Source: an uncultured Olsenella sp. (lineage in GTDB: Bacteria > Actinomycetota > Coriobacteriia > Coriobacteriales > Atopobiaceae). From it: a stretch of 64,000 bases of DNA. The notes beneath the pieces were generated by a model. It did no database searches. It was not told the DNA's origin and worked only from the letters and a program-made list of their open reading frames with translations. The position numbers were made by a program, and so were the translations under genes. The DNA is taken from contig CASEHX010000018.1 in NCBI GenBank assembly GCA_949287905.1, forward strand, positions 124,001-188,000, given 5' to 3'. Position 1 is the first letter of the stretch; each line of letters starts with the position of its first letter. This document shows positions 1 to 9,029 of the stretch, piece by piece.

Positions 1-4
1 TTGG

Positions 5-1678
5 CTAGAACAGACCGACGATCTTGCCGTCGGGCGTGACGTCGATCTTCTCGGCTGCCGGCACCTTGGGCAGGCCGGGCATGGTCATGATGTCGCCGGT
101 GAGGGCCACGATGAAGCCGGCGCCCGCCGAGACGCGGAGGTTGCGGACCGTGATGCGGAAGCCCTCGGGCGCGCCGAGCTTGGTCTGGTCGTCGGTGAAG
201 GAGTACTGGGTCTTGGCCATGCAGATGGGCAGGTTGCCATAGCCGAGCTCCTCGAGCTGGGCGAGCTGGCGCTTAGCGGGGGCGGTGAAGTCGACCCCGT
301 CTGCGTGATAGACCTTGGTTGCGATGGCCTCGACCTTCTCGGCGATGCCTCCCTCAAGATCGTACGCGTAGCGGAAGTCGGACGGCTCCTCACAGAGACG
401 GACGACCTCGTTGGCGAGCGCAACGCCGCCCTCGCCGCCCTTGGCCCAGACCTCGGAGAGCGCGACGTTGACGCCGAGCTCGTTGCAGCGACGCTCGACG
501 AGGGAGAGCTCCGCCTCGGTGTCCGTGGGGAAGGCGTTGATGGCCACCACGACGGGCAGGCCCCAGACGTCCTTGATGTTGGAGACGTGACGCAGAAGGT
601 TGGGCAGGCCGGCCTCGAGCGCCTCGAGGTTCTCCGTGGTGAGCTCGGCCTTGGGAACGCCGCCGTTGTACTTGAGGGCTCGGACCGTGGCAACAAGAAC
701 CACCGCTGAGGGCGCGACCCCCGTGGCGCGGCACTTGATGTCGAGGAACTTCTCGGCGCCCAGGTCCGCGCCGAAGCCGGCCTCGGTGACCACGTAGTCG
801 GCGAGCTTGAGCGCCGTCATCGTGGCCTCGACGGAGTTGCAGCCGTGGGCGATGTTGGCGAAGGGGCCGCCGTGGACGAAAGCGGGGTTGCCCTCGAGCG
901 TCTGAACGAGGTTGGGCTTGATGGCGTCCTTGAGAAGGGCCGTCATGGCACCCTCGGCGTGGATGTCGGAGACGGTGACGGGCCTCCTGTCGTAGGTGTA
1001 GGCGATCACCATGCGGCCGAGGCGCGCCTTGAGGTCGGCGAGGTCGGTGGCGAGGCAGAAGACGGCCATGACCTCGGAGGCAACCGTGATGTCGAACCCG
1101 TCCTGGCGCGGCATGCCGTCGGCGATGCCGCCGAGGCCGTCGACGACGTTGCGGAGCTGGCGGTCGTTCATGTCCACGCAGCGCTTCCACACGATGCGGC
1201 GCGGGTCGATGCCGAGTGCGTTGCCCTGCTTGATGTGGTTGTCGAGCATGGCGGCACAGAGGTTGTTGGCCGCACCGATGGCGTGGAAGTCGCCCGTGAA
1301 GTGGAGATTGATGTCCTCCATGGGGACCACCTGCGCGTATCCGCCGCCCGCGGCGCCGCCCTTGACGCCAAAGACAGGGCCGAGCGAGGGCTCGCGCAGG
1401 CAGAGCATGGTCTGGTGGCCCAGGCGGTTCATCGCGTCGGCGAGGCCGACGGACGTGGTCGTCTTGCCCTCGCCGGCGGGCGTGGGGTTGATTGCGGTCA
1501 CCAGGACGAGCTTGCCCTTGTTCGGGAGACCGGCGAGCGAGTGGATGTCGACCTTGGCCTTGGTTCGGCCATAGGGCTCGAGCATGTCCTCGGTGAGGCC
1601 CGCGCGCGCGGCGACCTCGGCAATGGGCAGCATCTCTGCCTCTTGGGCGATTTCGATGTCAGACTTGTACTCCGCCAT
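5..1678 (-). CDS. fhs: Formate-tetrahydrofolate ligase
   Basis: 557 aa, the usual full length. This cytosolic enzyme makes 10-formyl-tetrahydrofolate from formate, THF and ATP, feeding purine synthesis and the one-carbon branch. The P-loop PAGEGKTTT lies at about residues 66-75, followed by the glycine-rich [15 protein letters not shown] stretch typical of the family. The stop is 5 bases from the window edge, so the gene is complete. The ATG at 1678 is preceded by GAGGGGAAG. A possible -10 (TATAGT) lies about 40 bases upstream with no clear -35. The gene stands alone, divergent from nothing in the window. Confidence 0.97.
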   Translation of the reverse strand: MAEYKSDIEIAQEAEMLPIAEVAARAGLTEDMLEPYGRTKAKVDIHSLAGLPNKGKLVLVTAINPTPAGEGKTTTSVGLADAMNRLGHQTMLCLREPSLGPVFGVKGGAAGGGYAQVVPMEDINLHFTGDFHAIGAANNLCAAMLDNHIKQGNALGIDPRRIVWKRCVDMNDRQLRNVVDGLGGIADGMPRQDGFDITVASEVMAVFCLATDLADLKARLGRMVIAYTYDRRPVTVSDIHAEGAMTALLKDAIKPNLVQTLEGNPAFVHGGPFANIAHGCNSVEATMTALKLADYVVTEAGFGADLGAEKFLDIKCRATGVAPSAVVLVATVRALKYNGGVPKAELTTENLEALEAGLPNLLRHVSNIKDVWGLPVVVAINAFPTDTEAELSLVERRCNELGVNVALSEVWAKGGEGGVALANEVVRLCEEPSDFRYAYDLEGGIAEKVEAIATKVYHADGVDFTAPAKRQLAQLEELGYGNLPICMAKTQYSFTDDQTKLGAPEGFRITVRNLRVSAGAGFIVALTGDIMTMPGLPKVPAAEKIDVTPDGKIVGLF

Positions 1679-1753
1679 TTTCGCTTCCCCTCGAACGGCG
1701 CCATAGGAACCTCTACTATACCGCGGAGGCCGCCGGCGCGTATCGGACGGGAA

Positions 1754-2779
1754 TCAGCGCGCGAGGCTTACGCTGTCGCGCTCGACGAGCACGGGAGCGA
1801 TGCGAATCGTCGCGGGACGATACCCGGGCGCGGATCCGAGCAGCGCGTGCTCGACCGCGGTCCTGCCCCGCTCGAAGAGGTCAAAGCGAACGGTCGTCAG
1901 ATGCACGTTGGGCATCATCCTGCTCAGCGAGTCGTCCACGCCCACGACGCTCACGTCCTCTGGAACGCGACTGCCGGCGTTCTCCAGGGCCGCGACGACG
2001 CCGATGGCCATCTGGTCGTTGGCGGCATAGACCGCCGTCACCCGCGGATCCAGGGCAAGCCGCTCCCCCGCCGCATAGCCGCTGTCAGCGGTCCAGTCGC
2101 CGCGCAGAGGCTCCGCGACATAGAGGCCGCGCCCCTCGAGGGACTCGCGCCAGCCCTTCTCGCGGAAGACGGAGTCGACCGAGTAGCCCGGGCCGCTCAC
2201 GAACCTGATCTCCCGGTGACCGTGTTCAAAGAGGTGATCCATCAGAAGGGTCGAGCAGGCGTACTGGTCGGAGTCCACGGTCGTGCAGAGCGGGTGCTCG
2301 TACATCGAGAGGAGCACCGTCGAGAGCCCGGGCTGCGGGGAGAACTCCTCGAAGTCACGGGCCTTTATGCTCATGCTGATGATGAGGGCGTCTATGGGAA
2401 GCGCCATCATCCGGCGCGTTGCCTCCGAGAGCGAGAGCGGGACCCGATCGTCCATCTCAACGGTCGTGACGGCGTAACCCATGTCGCTCGCAGCGGAGAG
2501 GATGCCCTTGATCGTCGCGAGGTTCCCGAACTGGTCGACGTTGTAGAGGCAGAGCCCGAGCGAGTTGTACCGCCCGCTCCTCAAAGACTTGCCGGCAAAG
2601 TTGGGCCTGAAGCCAAGGTCCCTGATCGCGTCGAGCACGCGCCTCCTGGTCTGCTCGCTCACGTTGGGTCGCCCGTTGACCACGCGTGACACCGTCTGCT
2701 GGGAGACGCCGGCTGCACTCGCCACCTCGGCCATCGAGACGGGCCTCTGATCACGACAATCAACCAGCGGGTTGCCCAT
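1754..2779 (-). CDS. LacI/GalR-family transcriptional regulator
   Basis: 341 aa from the ATG at 2779, which has GGGGGTG upstream; the open frame extends further but the extra part is low-complexity arginine-rich. An N-terminal LacI helix-turn-helix (MAEVASAAGVSQQTVSRVVN, about residues 15-35) and hinge helix precede a periplasmic-binding-protein-like sensor domain ending with the family's GVDDS and LTTVR motifs. It is divergent from galM and close to the mgl sugar importer, so a galactose-type regulon is inferred. The intergenic region holds two candidate operators. The ligand is unknown. Confidence 0.9.
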   Translation of the reverse strand: MGNPLVDCRDQRPVSMAEVASAAGVSQQTVSRVVNGRPNVSEQTRRRVLDAIRDLGFRPNFAGKSLRSGRYNSLGLCLYNVDQFGNLATIKGILSAASDMGYAVTTVEMDDRVPLSLSEATRRMMALPIDALIISMSIKARDFEEFSPQPGLSTVLLSMYEHPLCTTVDSDQYACSTLLMDHLFEHGHREIRFVSGPGYSVDSVFREKGWRESLEGRGLYVAEPLRGDWTADSGYAAGERLALDPRVTAVYAANDQMAIGVVAALENAGSRVPEDVSVVGVDDSLSRMMPNVHLTTVRFDLFERGRTAVEHALLGSAPGYRPATIRIAPVLVERDSVSLAR

Positions 2780-2831
2780 CTCACACCCCCGACCGTTCAC
2801 AAGCAGATTGGACTCCGACGTCGAATAATCG

Positions 2832-2868
2832 CGTTTCCTGAAAGGGAAACGATATGTGTACGTTAACA
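2832..2868. promoter_or_regulatory. Candidate LacI-type operators between lacI and galM
   Basis: Two symmetric elements lie in the divergent intergenic region. CGTTTCC (2832-2838) and GGAAACG (2845-2851) form an inverted repeat. Just downstream GTACGTTAACA (2858-2868) is an 11-base sequence found again exactly upstream of mglB (8844-8854). Extended, the second reads TGTTAACGTACACA on the minus strand, an even-length imperfect palindrome with central CG, as in LacI-family operators. Assignment to this regulator is inference. Confidence 0.55.
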
Positions 2869-2943
2869 TCTGCGATAGGCTCGTATGCGAGCAGGCGGCG
2901 AACGGTCCCCTAATGGACCGTCTGCGAGAAGAAGGGGGCTCCC

Positions 2944-4020
2944 GTGATCGAGAAATCATCGTTCGGCCAGACGGGCGAGGGCATCGAGGCCAGCGCCTAC
3001 ACCCTCTCGTGCGATCGGGCGCACGTGCGCGTGAGCGACTTCGGCGCCACCCTGCTCGGAATCGAGTGCCCCGGGAGCGACGGCGCGACGGCGGACGTCG
3101 TCCTTGGTTACGAGTCGGTCCAGGGCTACGCCGGCACCAACGGCGCCTGCTACGGTGGAACGATCGGGCCGGTTGCCAACAGGACCGACAGGGCCGAGGT
3201 GCCCCTCGGGGATAAGGTGTACCACCTTCCCGGCAACGACGGACCGGACCACGCAAACAACCTTCACAGCGACCTCGAGCAGGGGCTTCACAAGAGGCTC
3301 TGGGAGACCGCGGTCGACGAGGGCTCCAACTCGGTGACCTTCTCGTGCGTGCTTGAGGACGGCGAGCTCGGACTGCCCGGAAACAAGACCTTCTCGGTGA
3401 CCTACGCGCTTGAGGACGACGGGGACGACGCCGTCCTCACCCTCACGCAGAGCTGCACCACGGATGCCGCGACCTACGTGAACATGACCAACCACGCCTA
3501 CTTCAACCTTGCCGGTCACGACGCGGGCACCGTTCTCGACCAGGAGGTCTCGGTCGACGCCGACGCCTTCCTGCCCGTCAGGGAGGACTCCGTCTCGGAG
3601 GGCGGGGTCCGGCCTGTGGAGGGGACGCCGTTTGACTTCAGAGATGCCAAGCCCCTGGGACGCGACATTTCCGAGAAGGACGTGCAGCTCGAGAGAGCCC
3701 GCGGCTACGACCACTGCTTCTGCGTGAGAGGGTACGTGCCGGGAGCAGATCCCCGTCATGCCCTGCGGGCCGTTGACCGAACGAGCGGGCGCGCGCTCGA
3801 CATCTTCGTGACTACCCCGGGCGCCCACCTCTACACCGGCAACTGGCTCGATGACGCCTGCGGAGTTAAGGACGGCGCCGCGTACGCACCGCGCTCGGGA
3901 TTTGCCTTCGAGCCCGAGTTCTATCCCGACTGCGTGCATCACCCCGAGTGGGACCAAAGCGTCTGCGAACCCGGCAGGCCCTATTCCTCCACGATCGTCT
4001 ACCGCCTCTCCACAATCTAG
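2944..4020 (+). CDS. galM: Aldose 1-epimerase (galactose mutarotase)
   Basis: 358 aa, GTG start at 2944 with GAAGGGGG upstream. It interconverts alpha and beta anomers of galactose/glucose at the entry of the Leloir pathway. Family landmarks are in order: GPVANRTD (GRYANRI-like), NNLHSD (NHLHGG-like), TNHAYFNL carrying the catalytic histidine, and FAFEPEFYPD carrying the catalytic glutamate near the C-terminus. It is divergent from the LacI regulator and convergent with mglC. A strong terminator follows. No signal peptide is seen. Confidence 0.93.
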   Translation: MIEKSSFGQTGEGIEASAYTLSCDRAHVRVSDFGATLLGIECPGSDGATADVVLGYESVQGYAGTNGACYGGTIGPVANRTDRAEVPLGDKVYHLPGNDGPDHANNLHSDLEQGLHKRLWETAVDEGSNSVTFSCVLEDGELGLPGNKTFSVTYALEDDGDDAVLTLTQSCTTDAATYVNMTNHAYFNLAGHDAGTVLDQEVSVDADAFLPVREDSVSEGGVRPVEGTPFDFRDAKPLGRDISEKDVQLERARGYDHCFCVRGYVPGADPRHALRAVDRTSGRALDIFVTTPGAHLYTGNWLDDACGVKDGAAYAPRSGFAFEPEFYPDCVHHPEWDQSVCEPGRPYSSTIVYRLSTI

Positions 4021-4048
4021 GCCACGTCGAACGCTCGCTCTAGCATCG

Positions 4049-4083
4049 GGCGCCCGGGCAGAAATCTGCTCGGGCGCCTTTCT
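4049..4083 (+). terminator. Intrinsic terminator of galM
   Basis: A 14-bp stem with one mismatch (4049-4062 with 4065-4078) is followed by TTTCT on the plus strand. Confidence 0.8.
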
Positions 4084-4111
4084 CGTGGGATGCGCGAGGA
4101 GCTCCGGATCA

Positions 4112-4152
4112 GAAAAGGGGGCCCGCCCGGGCAACGGGGTACCCGGGCGGGC
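4112..4152 (-). terminator. Intrinsic terminator of the mgl operon
   Basis: GCCCGCCCGGG pairs with CCCGGGCGGGC (4121-4131 with 4142-4152). Read on the minus strand, the stem is followed by CCCCTTTTCT. It lies 30 bases past the mglC stop and faces the galM terminator. Confidence 0.8.
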
Positions 4153-4182
4153 GAAGAGAGCAATCCCTCCGTGGAGGACGCG

Positions 4183-5829
4183 CTACTTCTTCTGGATGTA
4201 CTTCAGGCAGTCGAGGGTGACGGCGAGAAGGATGATGATGCCGGAGAAGACGAACTGGAGGTTCGTGTCAACGCCAAGGATCGTGAGCGAGTAGGTCAGC
4301 GCGGTGAAGATGAGAACGCCGATCGTGACGCCCGAGATCTTGCCGATGCCACCGGTGAAGGAGACGCCGCCGACGACGCAGGCAGCGATGGCGTCGGTCT
4401 CCCAGCCCTGGCCGTAGGCAGCGGCGCCGGAGCCGACCATGCGCATGCACTCGAGCCAGGAGCCAAAGCCGTAGAGGATGCCGGCCATGATGAAGGTGCA
4501 GAACATGACCTTGAAGACGCTGATGCCGGAGACGGCAGCGGCCTCGGGGTTGCCGCCGACGGCGTACATGTTCTTACCGAAGGTGGTCTTGTTCCAGATG
4601 AACCAGACGATGGCGATGGCAGCGACGGCCCAGAGGATGATCGTCGGGAAGGACCCGATCTTGGGGATCATCATGTTGGGGATGCTGGTCTCGATGGAGC
4701 CGAAGGAGACGCCCTTGGTCGCATAGGTGAGCAGGCCGAAGATGATCAGCATGTTGGCCATCGTGGAGATGAACCAGTGCATCTTGAACTTGGCCGTGAA
4801 GAATCCGGCGAACGCAGCGAATGCCGTGCACAGCACGATGCAGACGACGAGCGCGAGGATGATGCGGCCGACGACGGGCATCGTGGAGAAGTCGAAGGCA
4901 ACGCCGAAGACGGTGCCGGTGTTGGGGCCGGCGTGCATGATGATCGTGGCGGCGGTCATGCCCATGCCGACCATACGGCCGATGGACAGGTCGGTACCGG
5001 TCTGAAGGATGAGGCCGGCGACGCCGAGCGCGAGGAACATGCGCGGGGAGGCCTGCTGCAGGATGTTGAGGACGTTGTTGGCCGTCAGCAGCTGCGTGCC
5101 ACGGACGATGGGCGCGGCGATGCACAGCGCGATGAAGACGCAGAGGATCGCGATGTAGAGGCCGTTCTTGAGGAGGAACTGACGACGGTCGAACGTGTAC
5201 TTGTAGTTCTCCCAGCGCTGGGCCTGAGACTCGCCGAAGGTGAACTTGGAGAGGCGCAGCATGTCGATCAGGTGATAGCGGTGCGAGAAGGCCTCGTGCC
5301 CGCGGTCCTTGATCATCTGGAGGTTCTTCTCGAAGTCGATCTTCGCGTCGAAGCGCCTGTTCTTGTAGACGTAGTTCTCGTCCTTGATCTCAGAGGCGTC
5401 CGAGAGCTTGGAGAGGTTGGCCTGGTGCTCCTTCTCGAGCTCGGCGAGGCGCTTCTCGTACTTCTGCTTGGCGACGACCTTCTCTGCCGCGCAGCTCTGC
5501 TTCACGGCGTCGAGATAGTCCTTGTCGTAGTGGGCGGAGAGATAGTCCACGGCGTCCTTGACGAGTGAGTCGACCTTGGACTTGTTGGCGCTCTCGACGG
5601 ACTTGGCCTTCTCCAGATCCCTCTGGTAGGCAGAGATCGCGCGGTCGCGCTCGTCCTTGGTGAGGATCTTGTCGCGCTTGGTGTCCTCGATGGAGCCCTG
5701 GAGGGCCACTACCTTCGTGGTGCCGTCAGCGCGCAGGGCGTCGACCTTGGCCTGGATGCCTCCGACGTAGTCGTCGATGGGCTTGCGCAGGGCGAGCTCC
5801 GCCTCGGGCGTGAGAATTGCGTTTGCCAT
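4183..5829 (-). CDS. mglC: Galactose/methylgalactoside ABC permease with long N-terminal extension
   Basis: 548 aa against about 336 for typical MglC. The C-terminal part (from about residue 215) is the polytopic BPD_transp_2-type permease with many hydrophobic helices and the segment GVAGLILQTGTDLSIGR. The N-terminal ~210 residues are hydrophilic, lysine/glutamate-rich and heptad-like (KYEKRLAELEKEHQ), with no signal peptide, so probably a cytoplasmic coiled coil. It follows mglA by 12 bases; GGGGGACAAGC precedes the ATG. It forms the importer with MglA and MglB. The role of the extension is unknown. Confidence 0.9.
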   Translation of the reverse strand: MANAILTPEAELALRKPIDDYVGGIQAKVDALRADGTTKVVALQGSIEDTKRDKILTKDERDRAISAYQRDLEKAKSVESANKSKVDSLVKDAVDYLSAHYDKDYLDAVKQSCAAEKVVAKQKYEKRLAELEKEHQANLSKLSDASEIKDENYVYKNRRFDAKIDFEKNLQMIKDRGHEAFSHRYHLIDMLRLSKFTFGESQAQRWENYKYTFDRRQFLLKNGLYIAILCVFIALCIAAPIVRGTQLLTANNVLNILQQASPRMFLALGVAGLILQTGTDLSIGRMVGMGMTAATIIMHAGPNTGTVFGVAFDFSTMPVVGRIILALVVCIVLCTAFAAFAGFFTAKFKMHWFISTMANMLIIFGLLTYATKGVSFGSIETSIPNMMIPKIGSFPTIILWAVAAIAIVWFIWNKTTFGKNMYAVGGNPEAAAVSGISVFKVMFCTFIMAGILYGFGSWLECMRMVGSGAAAYGQGWETDAIAACVVGGVSFTGGIGKISGVTIGVLIFTALTYSLTILGVDTNLQFVFSGIIILLAVTLDCLKYIQKK

Positions 5830-5841
5830 TGCTTGTCCCCC

Positions 5842-7350
5842 TTACAGATACTTGGCGCTGAGACGAAGGAGCTCCTCCTGGTTCGTCTCCTTGGTGTTGA
5901 CGATGCCGGAGAGCCTGCCGTTGGACATGACTCCGATGCGGTTGGTGATGCCGAGAATCTCGGGCATCTCGGAGGAGACCACGATGATGGTCTTCCCCTC
6001 CTTGGCCATCTTGATGATGAGCTCGTAGATCTCGTACTTCGCGCCGACGTCGATGCCTCGGGTGGGCTCGTCCATCATGAAGACCTGGGGCGAGCGCTCG
6101 AGCCACTTGCCGAAGATGACCTTCTGCTGGTTGCCGCCGGAAAGCGAGGAGATGAGGTCATCGGGACCCATGCACTTGGTGTGCATGGTCTTGATCTCTT
6201 CGTTGGTGGCCGTGACCATCTTGGGCTTGGAGAGCGCGAGACCGGTCTTGTAGTGGTTGAGGTTGGCGATCGTGGTGTTGAACGTGAGGTCGCCCTTGAG
6301 GAAGAGGCCGTTGGCCTTGCGCTCCTCGGTGATGAGGGCAAAGCCGTAGTCCATGGCCTCCTGAGCGTTCGAGAAGTTCATGAGCTTGTCGCGGAAGTAC
6401 ACGCGACCAGAGGCGCGCGTGCGGATTCCGAAGATCGTCTCGAGCAGCTCGGTACGACCTGCGCCGACAAGGCCGTAGAGGCCAAAGATCTCTCCCTTGC
6501 GAACGTCGAAGGAGATGTCGGAGAGGTTGGGAGCGTACTTGGTGGAGAGGTGCTGGATCGAGAGGACCGGCTCGCCGGGCGTGTTGTCAACGGGCGGGAA
6601 GCGGTTGTCGAGGGAACGACCGACCATGGCGGCGATGAGCTCGTTCATGTTCGTGTCCTCGATGCGCTTGGTCATGACGAGCTCGCCGTCGCGCAGGACC
6701 GAGACGTCGTCGCAGATCGTGAAGATCTCGTCCATCTTGTGGGAGATGTAGATCAGCGAGATGCCCTGGCTCTTGAGCATGTTCATCATCTCGAAGAGCT
6801 TGTCGACCTCCTGGCTCATGAGCGAGGAGGTGGGCTCGTCGAGAACGATGACCTGGGCGTTGTACGAGATGGCCTTGGCGATCTCGCACATCTGGCGCTG
6901 GGACACGGACATGTTGCGCATCGGCGTGTTCAGGTTGACCGTGAGGCCGAGCTTGCGGAAGAGCTCAGCGGCCTCCTTGCGCATACGGCCCTCGTCGATC
7001 ATGCCGAGGGCGTTCGTGGGATAGCGGCCGAGGAACAGGTTGTCCTTGACGTTGCGATCCAGGCACTGGTTGAGCTCCTGGTGGACCATCGCGATGCCGT
7101 TCTCAAGAGCGTCCTTGGGCCCAGAGAAGGCGACCTCGCGGCCATTGAGCAGGACGGTGCCCTCATCCTTCTGATAGGTGCCGAACAGGCAGTTCATCAT
7201 CGTCGACTTGCCGGCGCCGTTCTCGCCCATGAGACCCATGACGGTACCGCGACGGACGTTGAGGTTGATGTGGTTCAGAACGCGGTTGCGACCGAACGAC
7301 TTGCTCATGCCCTGGATCGAAAGGATGATGTCATCTTTCTTGTCAGCCAA
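5842..7350 (-). CDS. mglA: Galactose/methylgalactoside ABC importer, ATP-binding protein
   Basis: 502 aa with two ABC domains, as in MglA/RbsA. Domain 1 has Walker A GENGAGKST, the degenerate signature SVSQRQ and Walker B VIVLDEPTSSL. Domain 2 has the atypical Walker A GLVGAGRTE, signature SGGNQQK and VFMMDEPTRGIDVG. This asymmetry is normal for the family. The start is TTG at 7350 with AAGGGGTG nine bases upstream; no better ATG is near. It energises sugar uptake through MglC. The gene lies between mglB and mglC. Confidence 0.94.
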   Translation of the reverse strand: MADKKDDIILSIQGMSKSFGRNRVLNHINLNVRRGTVMGLMGENGAGKSTMMNCLFGTYQKDEGTVLLNGREVAFSGPKDALENGIAMVHQELNQCLDRNVKDNLFLGRYPTNALGMIDEGRMRKEAAELFRKLGLTVNLNTPMRNMSVSQRQMCEIAKAISYNAQVIVLDEPTSSLMSQEVDKLFEMMNMLKSQGISLIYISHKMDEIFTICDDVSVLRDGELVMTKRIEDTNMNELIAAMVGRSLDNRFPPVDNTPGEPVLSIQHLSTKYAPNLSDISFDVRKGEIFGLYGLVGAGRTELLETIFGIRTRASGRVYFRDKLMNFSNAQEAMDYGFALITEERKANGLFLKGDLTFNTTIANLNHYKTGLALSKPKMVTATNEEIKTMHTKCMGPDDLISSLSGGNQQKVIFGKWLERSPQVFMMDEPTRGIDVGAKYEIYELIIKMAKEGKTIIVVSSEMPEILGITNRIGVMSNGRLSGIVNTKETNQEELLRLSAKYL

Positions 7351-7429
7351 TATGTTTCACCCCTTACGTTGGTCGTGACGCATGTGCGTCTCCAGAGAAG
7401 CAACACTAAGCTAAATGCCTCTTACGCAC

Positions 7430-7460
7430 GTGGAGGGAGGAGAAGCTCTCCTCCCTCCAC
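7430..7460 (-). promoter_or_regulatory. mglB-mglA intergenic hairpin
   Basis: A perfect 14-bp stem (7430-7443 with 7447-7460, loop AGC) lies between mglB and mglA. It has no T-run on the minus-strand side, so it is more likely a transcript-stabilising or processing hairpin than a full terminator. This would favour high binding-protein output over the ATPase and permease, as seen in many binding-protein operons. Confidence 0.6.
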
Positions 7461-7500
7461 TGAGACCTATCTAGCCTTATGACGCCATGAGAAGTCGATA

Positions 7501-8784
7501 CTAGCCGAGCAGCGAGGTGTAGGAGGCACCGTTGTCGGTCTTGATCATGTTGATGGCGAAGGCGTCGTACTCGTCAGGGTTGCCGAGGCGGTTGGTGACG
7601 GAGGACTCGGACTGGCCGTCGCCGTCGACGTAGTCAACCGTGAGGTTGAGGAGGTCGTCATACTTCTCGAGGAGCGGCTTGTAGGTGGAGCCGAGGAAGT
7701 TGTCGGCCGCGTTGTAGGTGTTCAGCCAGACGCGCTTGTTGGGGCTGGAGGCCTCGTCGAGCTGGGTCTGAGCGGTCTCGTACACGGCGGTGGCGTCGAG
7801 GAAGTCCTCGTAGTTGTCGGCGGTGACGGCGAGGTTCATCGCGTAGTAGGAGCGGTGATCGGCGTCATAGGTGAAGTCCTCGGCAGCGATGACGTTGCCG
7901 GCCTCGTCCGCGGTGCCAATGCCGGTGTCGATGTCGACGCCGTCGAGGAGGTTGCGGATGAGACGGAGGGTGAGGTAGGCCTGGACGGCGGGGTTCTGGG
8001 AGATGGTGCCCGCATAGCCGTCGGCGATGGCCGCGACGGCGTCGGAGTTGGCGTCGTAGCCGAAGGTCGGGACGTTCTCGCCGCCGGACCAGGAGTTGAA
8101 CATGGACATGCCCATGCCGTCGTTGTTGGAAACGACGACGTCGATCTGGTCACCGAAGGAGGAGGCCCAGGAGGTGAGGGTGTTGCCGGCGGTGGCGGCG
8201 TCCCAGGTGGCACCCGTCTGGTTCTTCATCTCCTGCGAGGCGAGCTCGCGGATGGTGTAGGTCGTGCCGTCGACGTCGAGGGTGGCGTCCTGGACGGTGG
8301 CGGAGGAGCCGTCGGTGTTCACGCCGACGGGATCGGACAGGATGTTGCCGTCCTGCTCGACACCGGTGCCGAGAGCGCGACGGACGCCGCGCGTACGGGC
8401 GATGGAGTCGTTGTGGCCGATGTCACCGATGGCGAGGACGTAGCCGATGACGCCGTCGCCGTTGCGGTCGAGCTCGGCAGCGTGGGCCTTGATGTAGTCG
8501 AGGACCATGGTGCCCTGGAGGTCGCCACCCTGCGTGGCGTCAAAGCCGACGTAGTAGGTGTTCTCGTTGTAGTTGAGCGTCTCCATGTCGAGCTCGCCCG
8601 TGGTGGAGTTGGACGGCTGACGGTTGTAGAAGATGACCGGCTTGGCGGTGCTGGCGTCACCCTCGTTTTGCGTGGTGTCATCCGCCGGCTGCTCCTCGCC
8701 ACCGCAGCCCACGAGAGCGACGGTCCCGGCGCCGGCCAGACCGAGGCCGCAGACCTTGACGAAGTTGCGACGAGTCAGATCCAT
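7501..8784 (-). CDS. mglB: Galactose/glucose-binding lipoprotein
   Basis: 427 aa from the ATG at 8784 (GGAAAGGAA upstream); the longer open frame is rejected because the signal peptide starts here. The N-terminus has a twin-arginine motif (TRRNFVK) followed by a hydrophobic run and the lipobox LVGC, so a Tat-exported lipoprotein is predicted. The mature part is a periplasmic-binding-protein fold (VVSNNDGMGMSM, DANSDAVAAI). It captures sugar for MglA/MglC. A GTACGTTAACA operator candidate lies 60 bases upstream. Confidence 0.92.
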   Translation of the reverse strand: MDLTRRNFVKVCGLGLAGAGTVALVGCGGEEQPADDTTQNEGDASTAKPVIFYNRQPSNSTTGELDMETLNYNENTYYVGFDATQGGDLQGTMVLDYIKAHAAELDRNGDGVIGYVLAIGDIGHNDSIARTRGVRRALGTGVEQDGNILSDPVGVNTDGSSATVQDATLDVDGTTYTIRELASQEMKNQTGATWDAATAGNTLTSWASSFGDQIDVVVSNNDGMGMSMFNSWSGGENVPTFGYDANSDAVAAIADGYAGTISQNPAVQAYLTLRLIRNLLDGVDIDTGIGTADEAGNVIAAEDFTYDADHRSYYAMNLAVTADNYEDFLDATAVYETAQTQLDEASSPNKRVWLNTYNAADNFLGSTYKPLLEKYDDLLNLTVDYVDGDGQSESSVTNRLGNPDEYDAFAINMIKTDNGASYTSLLG

Positions 8785-8843
8785 AACGATTCCTTTCCCC
8801 GTTTTCCCAGACACATGGGTATCCACGCGTCCATTTCTTGTGA

Positions 8844-8854
8844 GTACGTTAACA
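8844..8854. promoter_or_regulatory. Candidate LacI-type operator upstream of mglB
   Basis: GTACGTTAACA matches exactly the element at 2858-2868 between lacI and galM. The shared site suggests the neighbouring LacI-type regulator controls the importer as well as galM. No convincing -35/-10 pair was found here. Confidence 0.5.
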
Positions 8855-8951
8855 CCCCAATCTGAAATCTCGCTTAGGTGTTGCGGCATTCATCGACCGA
8901 CGGTCGTATGGCGGGCGTGAGCGGTTTACAAAACCTTCACATGTGAGAGGG

Positions 8952-8996
8952 CCAAAAAGAGCGGTTGAGGCGCATGGGTGCGTACGCCTCAACCGC
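8952..8996 (-). terminator. Intrinsic terminator of the ior/ligase operon
   Basis: GCGGTTGAGGCG (8961-8972) pairs with CGCCTCAACCGC (8985-8996). On the minus strand it is followed by TCTTTTTGG. It ends the iorA-iorB-ligase transcript before mglB. Confidence 0.8.
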
Positions 8997-9029
8997 TGTC
9001 TCTGACATGCGGAAATTTGAGTTTGAGTG

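Noticed and set aside
845-2689. Rightward 614-aa frame over fhs and the LacI gene
   Set aside because: Spans two unrelated real genes on the other strand; shadow.
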